A DNA stretch of 64,000 nt from the NCBI RefSeq assembly GCF_003259335.1, contig NZ_QLLL01000005.1, positions 434,001 through 498,000 of the forward strand, given 5' to 3'. A program made the position numbers and the translations under genes. Within the stretch, counting starts at the first letter, position 1; each line of letters opens with the position of its first letter. Below are positions 44,902 through 53,473 of the stretch, piece by piece. The stretch comes from Chitinophaga skermanii. GTDB taxonomy: Bacteria > Bacteroidota > Bacteroidia > Chitinophagales > Chitinophagaceae. The notes under the pieces are model-generated. The model was not told where the DNA came from, made no database searches, and saw only the letters and a program-made list of their open reading frames with translations.

Positions 44902-47007
44902 TTATTGTTTGATTGCATTCAGCCCTTGGTGCTTGAACAACCATGCCGCACATTGGTAATAAGCAATGGCTTGGTTGGTTAATGAATCGTTCATGGTTCC
45001 CACCGGTGTAGCATCGCCTGTTTCAAAATTCGGTAAGAATTGGCGTTTGTTGCGGATCGGGGAAATGATCGTCATAACACTATCGCGTACATAGCCTAGG
45101 CTTTGGTAAGTGCTCACAAAGGCACGTTCTTTACCTGCCGGCAATGTGAAAATATCTTGACCAAAGAACTTCGATGTATAAGGCAATTTGAGCAAGCCGA
45201 GGATTGTTGGCGCTATATCAATTTGTGACATCAGCCTATCCATTTTAGCCGGTTCAATAATGCCGGGAGCATATATGATACAAGGAATGTGGTAATCGTT
45301 AATTGGAATTTCCGTTTGCCCAGCAACACCTGCACAGTGGTCGGATACAATGACAAAAATGGTATTGTTGAACCAATTGTGTGATTTGGCGCGTTGGATG
45401 AAATCGACGATAGCAAAATCGGTGTACTTCACGGCACCATCGCGCGATTGTGTGCTAGGTGGGATATCGATTCTGCCTTCTGGATAGGTGAAAGGACGGT
45501 GATTGGAAACCGTCATAATTTGCGAGAAGAAAGGTTTCTTTAATTGCGCATTGGCATCTAATACATCCAAAGCCTTCGTGAAAATATCTTCATCAGCTAC
45601 GCCCCAAATATTAGAAAAATGAATGTTAGCAGCCGATATTTCGTTTTTGTCGATCACTTGGTAACCATTTCCACCGAAATACGTACGCATATTATCAAAG
45701 TAAGCATCGCCACCATAAATATATTGCGTGGTATACCCTTTCTCTTTCAATACAGAGCCGATAGTGAACATATTGGCATTGTTAGGGCGCTTCACTATAC
45801 TTTGCCCAGGTGTGGGCGTAATAGCCATCGAAAGCGCTTCTAAGCCACGTACTGTGCGCGTACCAGTAGCGTATAGGTTGGTGAAAAGAAGTGAATGTTG
45901 AGCGATAGAGTCGAGTTTCGGTGTGATATTGTTTTTATTGCCGAAGGTGGCCATAAAATCGGCACTGAAACTTTCTACGCTAATCAGTACAACATTGTAA
46001 TTCTTCGTAGGCTCGTTATAAGTAATCTTCCTTGAGATATCGAAGAGGTTATCACTTGTAAATTGAGCATTAGGTGATTCGAGTGAAGTTCGCAGTATTT
46101 TGAAGGCTGTAGTGTCGTTCAAGGTTGGATAATAACGATAGAAGTCGAGTTCATTATTATTAAAAGCGGCACCGAATTCGTAGACACCATTTCCTCCAAT
46201 TTCATTTGCGAAATGGTAGAGGCTACGTTTATGCCAATCGTCTTTCACCAATAAAAAGTTAAACAAAGGGAATAGTAATAAACCAAAAGCAATAAGGCTT
46301 CGACCTAAGATAGTTGAAGGACCTTCGAATGCAGGTTTAATATAGGGCCGAATTATCCAGAAAACTAGGCCAGTAGCTGCCAATAGTACACCAATAATTG
46401 GCACTAATGGATATGATTCGCGGATATTACCCAGTACTTCTGTTGTGTAAATTAAATAATCAACAGCAATGAAGTTGTAGCGGGAAGCGAACTCTGTCCA
46501 GAAAAACCATTCACTTACAGAATTGAAAAGTAATAAGAAGATGACTAGGATAAAGTCGAAATAAAGCACATAAGTGCGCCATTTCCGGCGGAAATCATCG
46601 TTCATCAACGACAATAGAATGAAGATTCCAAAGCGCACAGCCGTGTAAATAATAGCGGCTTTGTGCAGGTCTTCGTTAAAATCGTCGGGTACTAATTGGG
46701 TGAACGTGAAAATACCCAATGCAACGAGGAAAACCGCGTATGCGAAGTATTTGTAAGGCTTTTGGTAAACCGTGTTATTAGGTCCCCAAAGGTGCAATAC
46801 AAACGGGATCATTGCAAAGGAAGCCATGCAAAGATCGTAAAATAGACCCCATCCAAAAGCAGTTAATAAGCTACCAAATGGAATGCCGGCAGTTTCAGTA
46901 GCCGGGTGGAATAGCAGCGCTATACGCGTGCAAAATGATATCGCTACTATTAAAATAACGAGTACGGCGATCGGCGAAAAGCGTCGCTTAAAGTAGGTGG
47001 AATGCAT
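44902..47007 (-). CDS. LTA synthase-like sulfatase-family membrane enzyme
   Basis: 701 residues. Five N-terminal membrane helices (about 12-240) precede an extracytoplasmic alkaline-phosphatase/sulfatase domain. Motifs are VVLISVESFSADFM (metal aspartate/glutamate region), NLYATGTRTVRGLEALS (with the nucleophile threonine), and IVSDHCAGVAGQTEIPIND. In Gram-positives LtaS polymerises glycerol phosphate; in Bacteroidota the family more likely adds phosphoethanolamine or glycerol phosphate to membrane lipids or glycans. Substrate unknown. The gene stands alone on the minus strand. Confidence 0.85.
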   Translation of the reverse strand: MHSTYFKRRFSPIAVLVILIVAISFCTRIALLFHPATETAGIPFGSLLTAFGWGLFYDLCMASFAMIPFVLHLWGPNNTVYQKPYKYFAYAVFLVALGIFTFTQLVPDDFNEDLHKAAIIYTAVRFGIFILLSLMNDDFRRKWRTYVLYFDFILVIFLLLFNSVSEWFFWTEFASRYNFIAVDYLIYTTEVLGNIRESYPLVPIIGVLLAATGLVFWIIRPYIKPAFEGPSTILGRSLIAFGLLLFPLFNFLLVKDDWHKRSLYHFANEIGGNGVYEFGAAFNNNELDFYRYYPTLNDTTAFKILRTSLESPNAQFTSDNLFDISRKITYNEPTKNYNVVLISVESFSADFMATFGNKNNITPKLDSIAQHSLLFTNLYATGTRTVRGLEALSMAITPTPGQSIVKRPNNANMFTIGSVLKEKGYTTQYIYGGDAYFDNMRTYFGGNGYQVIDKNEISAANIHFSNIWGVADEDIFTKALDVLDANAQLKKPFFSQIMTVSNHRPFTYPEGRIDIPPSTQSRDGAVKYTDFAIVDFIQRAKSHNWFNNTIFVIVSDHCAGVAGQTEIPINDYHIPCIIYAPGIIEPAKMDRLMSQIDIAPTILGLLKLPYTSKFFGQDIFTLPAGKERAFVSTYQSLGYVRDSVMTIISPIRNKRQFLPNFETGDATPVGTMNDSLTNQAIAYYQCAAWLFKHQGLNAIKQ

Positions 47008-47135
47008 TTCTCTACAGTTGTAGGACTATGTTATGTTACAATTCGAATAAGGATCGAATGTAATAAGTTTTCGTTAATTATTTCTACCACGTTTGTTTTC
47101 ATGGTATCGAAAACAGTTGCCATAGTCGATAAAAA

Positions 47136-47161
47136 AAGATGGCAATGAATATTGCCATCTT
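47136..47161 (-). terminator. Terminator of the lipoprotein gene
   Basis: Perfect 11-bp stem 47136-47146 with 47151-47161, loop GAAT; followed on the minus strand by T. Confidence 0.87.
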
Positions 47162-47198
47162 GCAAAGATGTAGGGGGATTCTGAAGAAAATCTGAACG

Positions 47199-48140
47199 CT
47201 AGTTCAGCATTTTACCGCAGCCGGAGAATGTTTTATCGTCGAGTTGAATCGTTACTGTTAGCGGGCTTTTCATCCCGGCATCGTCGGTACAGTCTTTTTG
47301 CACGGCGAATATTTTCAACTGGTGCTGATCGGCATTGGAGGTATTGATGGTCGCATCTTTCGGGCCTCTTTGGGGAGGGGCATAAGGGAAATAGAGGGTG
47401 TCATTTCCATAGTTATTAATGAAAACGATTTGCCTATTGGGGTATACGATTAGGTTCCAGCCTGGCTCGTTACCCACAGCCCAGAGGGTAGCCCCTTGTC
47501 TACGAGCATTGTTTGCATTGGCGCTCATACCAGGGAAGTCGGCTTTCATTCTTTCAATGATGGTGTTGGCAATCGTGTTCACGGTGCCAGAATTACGAGT
47601 ATAATCGTTTGCTTCGGATAATGGCTTATACGGGATTTCTTGTTGCGAGCTGCCAGGTTTGTTCTCAGAACGGAAGCTAACATTTTTCACGAGTTGTTGA
47701 TCGGTATCGTAATAGAACCTATTTTCCACGATGTTTTGGGTAGAATCGCTGATCAGTACTTCGCGGAGGAAGAGCACTTTATTGGTAATGGTATCGATAT
47801 AGAACCAACGGTCGGCGTAGGTAGCGTACTTGGATTTCCCATTCGGCAGGCGTTCTACCGATAAATAGATGCGAACAGGTTTGCCGGATGTGGTGAGCAT
47901 TGCTACAGCTGTATAATCTTTATCATCAATTTTATAATCTGTTACAGTGAGGTAATTATAGGCAGCCGAGCCGCTTTGTGCGTCGGAGGTTTCAGTGTAA
48001 GAATCGGTGGCTTTGGGGTCTTTGAAGTTAGATACAATCACGGAGTCGACAACGGTGATGGTATCTTTTTGTTGATTAGAAGCGCTGTTGTTGCAAGCGA
48101 ACAACGCAGCGAGTAGGATGAACGAAATCGTTTGTTTCAT
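47199..48140 (-). CDS. Lipoprotein with COG3650-like domain
   Basis: 313 residues from the ATG at 48140 (MKQTISF). A longer frame upstream adds 39 residues without a signal, so it is rejected. The lipobox ends at Cys16 (LLAALFAC). The first half is acidic and beta-rich; the second half has ATLWAVGNEPGWNLIVYP and ends DDKTFSGCGKML, which matches the COG3650/META-like pattern (NEPGW ... YSGCG) with an internal cysteine pair. Such proteins are outer-membrane or periplasmic; function unknown. Confidence 0.72.
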   Translation of the reverse strand: MKQTISFILLAALFACNNSASNQQKDTITVVDSVIVSNFKDPKATDSYTETSDAQSGSAAYNYLTVTDYKIDDKDYTAVAMLTTSGKPVRIYLSVERLPNGKSKYATYADRWFYIDTITNKVLFLREVLISDSTQNIVENRFYYDTDQQLVKNVSFRSENKPGSSQQEIPYKPLSEANDYTRNSGTVNTIANTIIERMKADFPGMSANANNARRQGATLWAVGNEPGWNLIVYPNRQIVFINNYGNDTLYFPYAPPQRGPKDATINTSNADQHQLKIFAVQKDCTDDAGMKSPLTVTIQLDDKTFSGCGKMLN

Positions 48141-48236
48141 AGCGAGGTGTTTGGGGAAATAACAAGCTGGGGCATATAGAAGTTGCCTTGGATATGAAAA
48201 AAAAATGATACGCATATTCAGTGCGTGGTGGGTGGG

Positions 48237-48337
48237 TATCTTTGTATCATCATTCAACGGAAGCCCTAATTAGTCGATAGAAAGCATGCACACCCCGCGA
48301 TTAGCCAGAATATGGGCGTAGCGGGGTGCATGTTTTT
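48237..48337 (+). ncRNA. Candidate small RNA upstream of tRNA-Ala
   Basis: TATCTTTG (48237-48244) matches the Bacteroidota -7 box, though no TTTG box lies at the usual distance before it. About 40-90 bp later a strong hairpin (catgca...ccccgc at 48285-48298 with gcggggtgcatg at 48321-48332, one CA bulge) is followed by TTTTT. No gene lies between. This would give a transcript of about 90 nt. It could also be a short leader that shields tRNA-Ala from readthrough. The interior does not match SRP, tmRNA, 6S or RNase P RNAs that I can recognise. Confidence 0.4.
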
Positions 48338-48377
48338 ACGGCTAAAAAAATATTTTTCTTTTTTCGGAAAAAGCGAT

Positions 48378-48385
48378 TAGTTTTG
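48378..48385 (+). promoter_or_regulatory. Promoter box of tRNA-Ala
   Basis: TAGTTTTG fits TAnnTTTG and ends 13 bp before the tRNA. A T-rich TTTTTTC tract lies about 20 bp upstream, an imperfect -33 element. Confidence 0.6.
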
Positions 48386-48397
48386 CCCCACTCTAAC

Positions 48398-48471
<74 letters not shown>

Positions 48472-48795
48472 CAAGCTTTAAGCCTTGGATACTTCGGTGT
48501 TCAGGGCTTTATTGTTTTTGGGGATTGATTACTCTGAAAAAGCGATAATTTATTAATCCTTCATTTCGTAAAAAATGACCGCATATGAAATCTGTAAAAA
48601 ACTTCAAATATTATTTGAGTAACTCTCGAATAGAGGTTGATGGTTGTTGCACAAAGATCTGGAATATCTTATACAAAAGTCTTAGCTAAAGATCCAACTC
48701 TAAAAAGCGAGTTCTAAAATAGAACAAAGCGTAAAGAAAAGAAGCTAACTTTCTTAAAGCTTATGCCAAGAAAAAATGGGTTGTTAATGATGCGT
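48472..48795. other. 324-bp gap with no confident gene
   Basis: AT-rich. Two short frames on the plus strand read in a protein-like way: 48640-48717 (MVVAQRSGISYTKVLAKDP, ending at TAA) and a frame through KAYAKKKWVVNDAS near 48760-48800. They are not in the same phase and may be remnants of a decayed gene. I see no terminator or promoter. Confidence 0.4.
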
Positions 48796-49221
48796 CTAAT
48801 ACTTACCCCATACCGCAATATCTACATACTTACTCGTTAATCCCCCTTCGCCTATAGGCGGTGCCGCCACATATTCTAAATCCCAGCTTAATGTAATATT
48901 GATGCCATTATGCCCAATGTTAATGGTCACATTATCTAATATGGTTGTAATAAATCCAGCTGCTCTGGCAATCAATTTCCTTATCCATCCCCGGCTTTCA
49001 AAATCGCCACGGAAGGTAGCGGGGTTAACGGAAAAGCTATAATTGCCATTTACATCCGTAACCGCGGTTGCCAAATTTGAAGAACCACTATAATATTCAA
49101 CCGTGGCGCCAGCAACAGGGCTGCCACCTGGGTCGGTAACTTTACCAGAGATGGTGGCGGTTTGTGCTTGTGAAGTAATGCTACAAAATGCCATTACCAT
49201 CATCAATAAGAATGCTTTCAT
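48796..49221 (-). CDS. Exported carboxypeptidase-regulatory-like domain protein
   Basis: 141 residues with a signal peptide ending AQTATIS. The CarboxypepD_reg-like domain spans about 20-75 (SGKVTDPGGSPVAGATVEYYSG then VTDVNGNYSFSV), a beta-sandwich repeated in many surface and SusC-type proteins. The rest has no motif (GLTSKYVDIAVWGKY at the end). Much shorter than SusC/TonB-dependent receptors, so it is a stand-alone domain protein. Function unknown; probably periplasmic or surface. Confidence 0.7.
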   Translation of the reverse strand: MKAFLLMMVMAFCSITSQAQTATISGKVTDPGGSPVAGATVEYYSGSSNLATAVTDVNGNYSFSVNPATFRGDFESRGWIRKLIARAAGFITTILDNVTINIGHNGINITLSWDLEYVAAPPIGEGGLTSKYVDIAVWGKY

Positions 49222-49305
49222 TTATGGGTTAATTTAGAAGTGAATGATCTCTAAATTTACAATAAACGACTGCAGTACACCTACACTGAACACTGCTAAA
49301 AACCG

Positions 49306-49331
49306 CGCCCAGCCGATGAACTGGGCGTAGC
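49306..49331 (+). repeat. Short hairpin upstream of the 49.5-kb gene pair
   Basis: CGCCCAG (49306-49312) pairs with CTGGGCG (49321-49327), 8-base loop. TGGGCGTAGC here also occurs at 48313-48322 in the candidate small RNA. No T-run follows, so it is probably not a terminator. Confidence 0.45.
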
Positions 49332-49491
49332 AACGGGGGCTCAATATTGAAGTAAGAGATGGTTCACCCCGTAAAACTACCTGGTTACATTTCCAGCTGT
49401 TTCACGCTTACAATTCGATGTGAGATCCTGCAATTTTGTAATTGTAATTCGCGCGGTTACCCCAACATTTCTCATCCCAAAACCTCTTTTT

Positions 49492-50970
49492 ATGCCATCT
49501 ACTATTCCATACGACCCATCGCTGGTCCTCGGAAATATTGTTACCAAGGAGGCGCTAACCAACTTGGACAAAATTAGTGGGCTACAAGCCCCGGTTGATA
49601 ATGCCGAAAGCAAGTTGAATGACCTTATTGCTATGCAACGCAGTATGGATATGACTATTCAAGAATTGCTCAATATGCAAGTAGATACCACCGATCTCGT
49701 AAAACAACGCGGTGATGTAAGTACGGCTATTCAGCAAGCAGCAATTGACTTTGCGCAAAAGAAACTACAAAGTGTAAAGGCCATTCAAGATTTAAAGGGC
49801 AACAAAATCCAATTAATCCACGATCAAATTGAAAGCCCGATCGATTACAATAAAAGTAAAATTACCGGTCTGCCTCTATCTGTTGATTCCTTGAAAATGA
49901 ATGCACAATACTTTTCATTCGATGAAAATGAGCAAGACTCCAATACGCAGGCCAACACGGTGAAAACCTTTATCAGCGGGGAGCTGGATTATCTCGGCGA
50001 CTCGTTCAAATCACAAGCCTCTGCAGCGGTGCAATCGCAAATGAATAGCCAATACCAAAAGCACAGCATTTCTGGTACGCTCGTGGTGAGTGTGAGTTGT
50101 ACACACAAAAATGCACAGGTATTTGCACCGTTTATCCTGGATGTTGATAAAGGCATCCGCGCTTGGAACCAATTATTTCCAGGAAACATGCTCAATATCA
50201 GCGACCCAGATTCGATCGCCAAATCGATTAACCAGGGTGCTAAGGAAGGTGAAGATACCATTACGTTGTTGTCGGGAGCTACTTATGGTTCTTGCTTTAT
50301 TGGGATGGTGCATATCTTGAATACTACCTCTACTACCGCCAGCGAAGTAATGACCTCCGTGGCCGCTAGCTTACAAACGCAGTTTTCTGTAGCAGCCTTT
50401 ATTGCTAACGTTAGTGGTGGCTTTGGTGTTGATTCCAGCTTCTCTGACGATGCGAAGAATTTGCTCAGCAAGCAAAATGTTACATCGCATTGTTCACTCG
50501 TTACGATGGGGTCGATTCCTTCCATCAAGTCAAATACAGTCGCCTTAGGTGTGAAACAATTCGCCAATTTCGATGGTGCCGGGGCCATGAATCAATTAGC
50601 AGCATTACAAAATGCTACCGCGGCCGATAAGGATACCGTAGATTCCTCGGCTACTGCTGCACGTACGGGGCAACAAATGATTGCCTTAAAGAATGCCCAA
50701 GTGAAAGGCGTATTATCTGGTTTGGCCGATATCGATGATAAATCGAATAAGATGCTCGACATCAATTCGATGATGGATGCTTTGGATGATTATATTCAAA
50801 AAGCATTGGGTAATATTATTGGTGTTCCACTGAACTATTATTTGAAACCCATTACCAAGCCGCAATTAGCGCAAATGTGGGTGAATAAATATTACCCCAA
50901 TAAATACATCGCTGTAAGCGGTGATGATAGTCAACCTACAAATAACACCAGTGGCAATACTGCTAAATAA
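49492..50970 (+). CDS. Unrecognised cytosolic protein of 492 residues
   Basis: No signal peptide. The ATG at 49492 (MPSTIPYDPSLVLGNIV) is preferred over 49420: a nearly identical leader precedes the next gene's ATG, and the extra 24 residues are unlike it. About residues 15-150 are predicted helical and rich in Asp, Gln and Ser, as in a coiled-coil or pore-forming-toxin-type bundle. A middle beta-type domain follows (ISGTLVVSVSCTHKNAQVFAPFILDVDKGIRAWN). The rest is again helical, with Ala/Ser-rich segments. I recall distant resemblance to uncharacterised bacterial and fungal proteins but no function. The next gene starts 21 bp later. Confidence 0.6.
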   Translation: MPSTIPYDPSLVLGNIVTKEALTNLDKISGLQAPVDNAESKLNDLIAMQRSMDMTIQELLNMQVDTTDLVKQRGDVSTAIQQAAIDFAQKKLQSVKAIQDLKGNKIQLIHDQIESPIDYNKSKITGLPLSVDSLKMNAQYFSFDENEQDSNTQANTVKTFISGELDYLGDSFKSQASAAVQSQMNSQYQKHSISGTLVVSVSCTHKNAQVFAPFILDVDKGIRAWNQLFPGNMLNISDPDSIAKSINQGAKEGEDTITLLSGATYGSCFIGMVHILNTTSTTASEVMTSVAASLQTQFSVAAFIANVSGGFGVDSSFSDDAKNLLSKQNVTSHCSLVTMGSIPSIKSNTVALGVKQFANFDGAGAMNQLAALQNATAADKDTVDSSATAARTGQQMIALKNAQVKGVLSGLADIDDKSNKMLDINSMMDALDDYIQKALGNIIGVPLNYYLKPITKPQLAQMWVNKYYPNKYIAVSGDDSQPTNNTSGNTAK

Positions 50971-50991
50971 TTCATCCCAAAACTTTTAATT

Positions 50992-51672
50992 ATGCCTCCT
51001 TTAGCTCCTAATCAAATTTTACGACTCAAACAATTTATTGCAGATAATCCTGTACAACATAGCTTGCTTGGTGTGCAAGATGTAAGTGAACATTTTGAAG
51101 CAGAAGATTTAGTATGCTGGAAATGGGCGTTGTTTGGACTACAAGACAATGTAACGTTTCAAGGTGTAAATACCCCAACCCTTATTCAACGACCCGGCGA
51201 ATTGTTTACCACTTATGTGAACGGAATTAACCACGTATTAGACCCACGATCTTGGTGGCTAGAACCAGGTATAGCTGGTCAATTGATAGACTTTGCCAGT
51301 GAGCATGATACATGGCGCGATAACGTAATGCACTTTGCTTGTCAATTAGTTTGCTCGAGGGCGGGAATGGTACCAGTTGTACAGAGTGCTTATACGTTGG
51401 TTATGCATTACGAAGCGTCTACACTCAACCCAAATGAAACCCATTATTGGATCGAGGTTGATTTAGGTGATGACGAGTTTGTTTGTATAGAAACGTTCCC
51501 GGTTGGTACTGATCCTGAGCATCCAAATGTACCGCCAACACCTACGATTCAGTACCGCTTTAATACACGTTATTCAGATGAAACCAATGTGCGTATTCCT
51601 ATTCAAGGATTATTGCAACAGCACCTGGATGTAATTAATGACGCAGTGCTTGAAGCACATGATGTAGAATAA
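50992..51672 (+). CDS. Unrecognised protein of 226 residues, possible papain/transglutaminase-like fold
   Basis: No signal peptide; the first 35 residues look helical (PPLAPNQILRLKQFIADN). A Cys-containing segment (HFACQLVCSRAGMVPVVQSAY), a HYWIEVDLGDDEFVCIET segment and a following acidic turn (PVGTDPEHP) resemble the order Cys, His, Asp/Glu of transglutaminase- and papain-like proteins, but the Cys-to-His spacing is tight and this is inference only. The C-terminal 40 residues are helical. The gene starts 21 bp after the previous one and is likely co-transcribed with it. The leader CATCCCAAAACTTTTAATT is shared with that gene. Confidence 0.55.
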   Translation: MPPLAPNQILRLKQFIADNPVQHSLLGVQDVSEHFEAEDLVCWKWALFGLQDNVTFQGVNTPTLIQRPGELFTTYVNGINHVLDPRSWWLEPGIAGQLIDFASEHDTWRDNVMHFACQLVCSRAGMVPVVQSAYTLVMHYEASTLNPNETHYWIEVDLGDDEFVCIETFPVGTDPEHPNVPPTPTIQYRFNTRYSDETNVRIPIQGLLQQHLDVINDAVLEAHDVE

Positions 51673-51730
51673 AACAACAACATACATGTTTTACCGGCGG
51701 GGCTTCCAAGCCCCGCTTAAATGTTGAGTT

Positions 51731-53473
51731 ATGGAACTGAAAGCGAGCCACCAAGTCATCATTGCCACATTTTTAGTGGTGAAATTATGCATATTGCTAC
51801 TATACCAATATTTCAAAAGAAAGGGCAATGAAAGAAGCAAAGAAGCTAACAAAGAGCGCTTAGCGAATGTATTGTTACAATGTAGTCATTTATGTGAACA
51901 ACAATATGTACAAACTTTATTGATATGTCAACAATCTACCACGGGTAATGCGCATCATTGGGAAATACCTAATTTCATATATACAGCTAAAGGTAAGTTG
52001 GATGCCATTAATACTGGTGCGTTGTTGAAAGAGTACTTAGGAATTTATCCTCACCAGCATTCGGCCCGCGTAACCTTTACCATTACAGATGGTATCAATG
52101 GGTTACGCTTTGTGAACAATGAATTGTTGACTTACTGGCAAGAGTTTTATCCTAATTACGAATCAACCCTGCAAGTATTCTACGGTAATATTTCCAATTT
52201 GTTGCGCGCGCAAGATGAAGTAAACCAGCTACAGCAAAAGAAGGCTATTCCCGAAGAGCTACAACCGTGGATCATTTCATTGCAACAAATATTTCAACAA
52301 TGGCAGGCAAGTAATACAGGGCAAGATGTAATGATGTTGCATAAGATATTAGCGAAAATAGAGGTGTTGAACCAATCTTACTTACACTATAATATTGTGC
52401 AAAAGTACCACGAACGTGTAAAAACGTCGATTAACTTGTATGAAAAAATACAGCTATTGGAAGTGGTATTGTTGCAAAAGATTAAAGTGTATGCTTGGCA
52501 TTTCAAGAAAGTAGGGAAGCAGTTAGCTGTTATCAGCAAAAGTTTATACCGTTTTCCTACCCCTGCCACGGTTTTATATGTGAATATGAAACCTACTAAG
52601 CCATCACCTGCCATGAGTAAAGAACGAATCATTTTGCTGGCAGCTGTTTTGCTGATGGCTGCTGCCGGGTTCTTCGGTGGAAGATTTTCTACCCTGGCCA
52701 CCATGATGGTGGACGTGAATAAAATAGCCAACGAAGAGGAAGAAGAAATTGAAATCCCTATAGACCTTAAAACCGACACCACTGCCCGAACACCTACGAA
52801 GGCTTTATTGCCACAGCCGAATACCCTACTACAAATTATTCGTAAATCGAGTATTATTAATGGGATCGATATCTCGAAGTACCAAGGCAATTTATTAACC
52901 GAAATCAATTCACTGGATAGTTTACATTTTGTGATTTGCAAAGCCAGCCAAGGCGCCAAAGGTACCGATCCCTATTTTGCAGCCAATTGGGAGCGGCTGC
53001 ATAAGCTCCCTGTTATTAAAGGGGCATACCATTTTTTTAATGCAGCCCACGACCCTATACAACAAGCAAAACATTTTTTACAAACAGTGGGTTCCTTCGA
53101 TAGCCTTAGCATTCCGCCGATTGTTGATGTAGAAGAACAAGGAATTCCTGCAGCTTTATCGCCGGCGGAAGTACAATTATCATTGCTACAATTCTTGCGA
53201 TATGTAGAAAAAGTAACGAAGCGGGTACCGATGATTTATACCGATTTAAACGTAGGGAATAAGTATTTGAAGAATGAAATGTTTGCCGAATACCCGCTTT
53301 GGTTAGCTGCCTATATACAAGGCGCTCACCCCACTTTGCCACTTACCTGGCAAAAGAGCGGGATGCATTTCTGGCAAAAATCTAGCTCGTTTAATATTGA
53401 ATCTACACAGGCGGATTATGACCTGTTTTCGGGTACAGGCGAGGATTTTATTGCTTTCTTACAACGTTATTAA
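51731..53473 (+). CDS. Membrane-anchored GH25 lysozyme-like protein
   Basis: 580 residues. An N-terminal membrane helix (about 9-27, IATFLVVKLCILLLYQYF) precedes a long, largely helical, Gln/Leu-rich region (about 30-290), probably cytoplasmic or coiled coil. A second helix (about 297-317, LLAAVLLMAAAGFFGG) is followed by a Glu-rich linker and a GH25 domain (about 375-575): GIDISKYQ with D380, and VDVEEQG with D466 and E468 as the catalytic pair. GH25 enzymes cut peptidoglycan between MurNAc and GlcNAc. KASQG replaces the usual KATEG. The lysozyme would face the periplasm. The gene lies 58 bp after the 226-residue protein and abuts the response-regulator stop. Confidence 0.75.
   Translation: MELKASHQVIIATFLVVKLCILLLYQYFKRKGNERSKEANKERLANVLLQCSHLCEQQYVQTLLICQQSTTGNAHHWEIPNFIYTAKGKLDAINTGALLKEYLGIYPHQHSARVTFTITDGINGLRFVNNELLTYWQEFYPNYESTLQVFYGNISNLLRAQDEVNQLQQKKAIPEELQPWIISLQQIFQQWQASNTGQDVMMLHKILAKIEVLNQSYLHYNIVQKYHERVKTSINLYEKIQLLEVVLLQKIKVYAWHFKKVGKQLAVISKSLYRFPTPATVLYVNMKPTKPSPAMSKERIILLAAVLLMAAAGFFGGRFSTLATMMVDVNKIANEEEEEIEIPIDLKTDTTARTPTKALLPQPNTLLQIIRKSSIINGIDISKYQGNLLTEINSLDSLHFVICKASQGAKGTDPYFAANWERLHKLPVIKGAYHFFNAAHDPIQQAKHFLQTVGSFDSLSIPPIVDVEEQGIPAALSPAEVQLSLLQFLRYVEKVTKRVPMIYTDLNVGNKYLKNEMFAEYPLWLAAYIQGAHPTLPLTWQKSGMHFWQKSSSFNIESTQADYDLFSGTGEDFIAFLQRY

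Noticed and set aside
49306..49331. Hairpin as a terminator for the gene at 48796
   Set aside because: It lies upstream of that minus-strand gene's start and lacks a T-run on either side.
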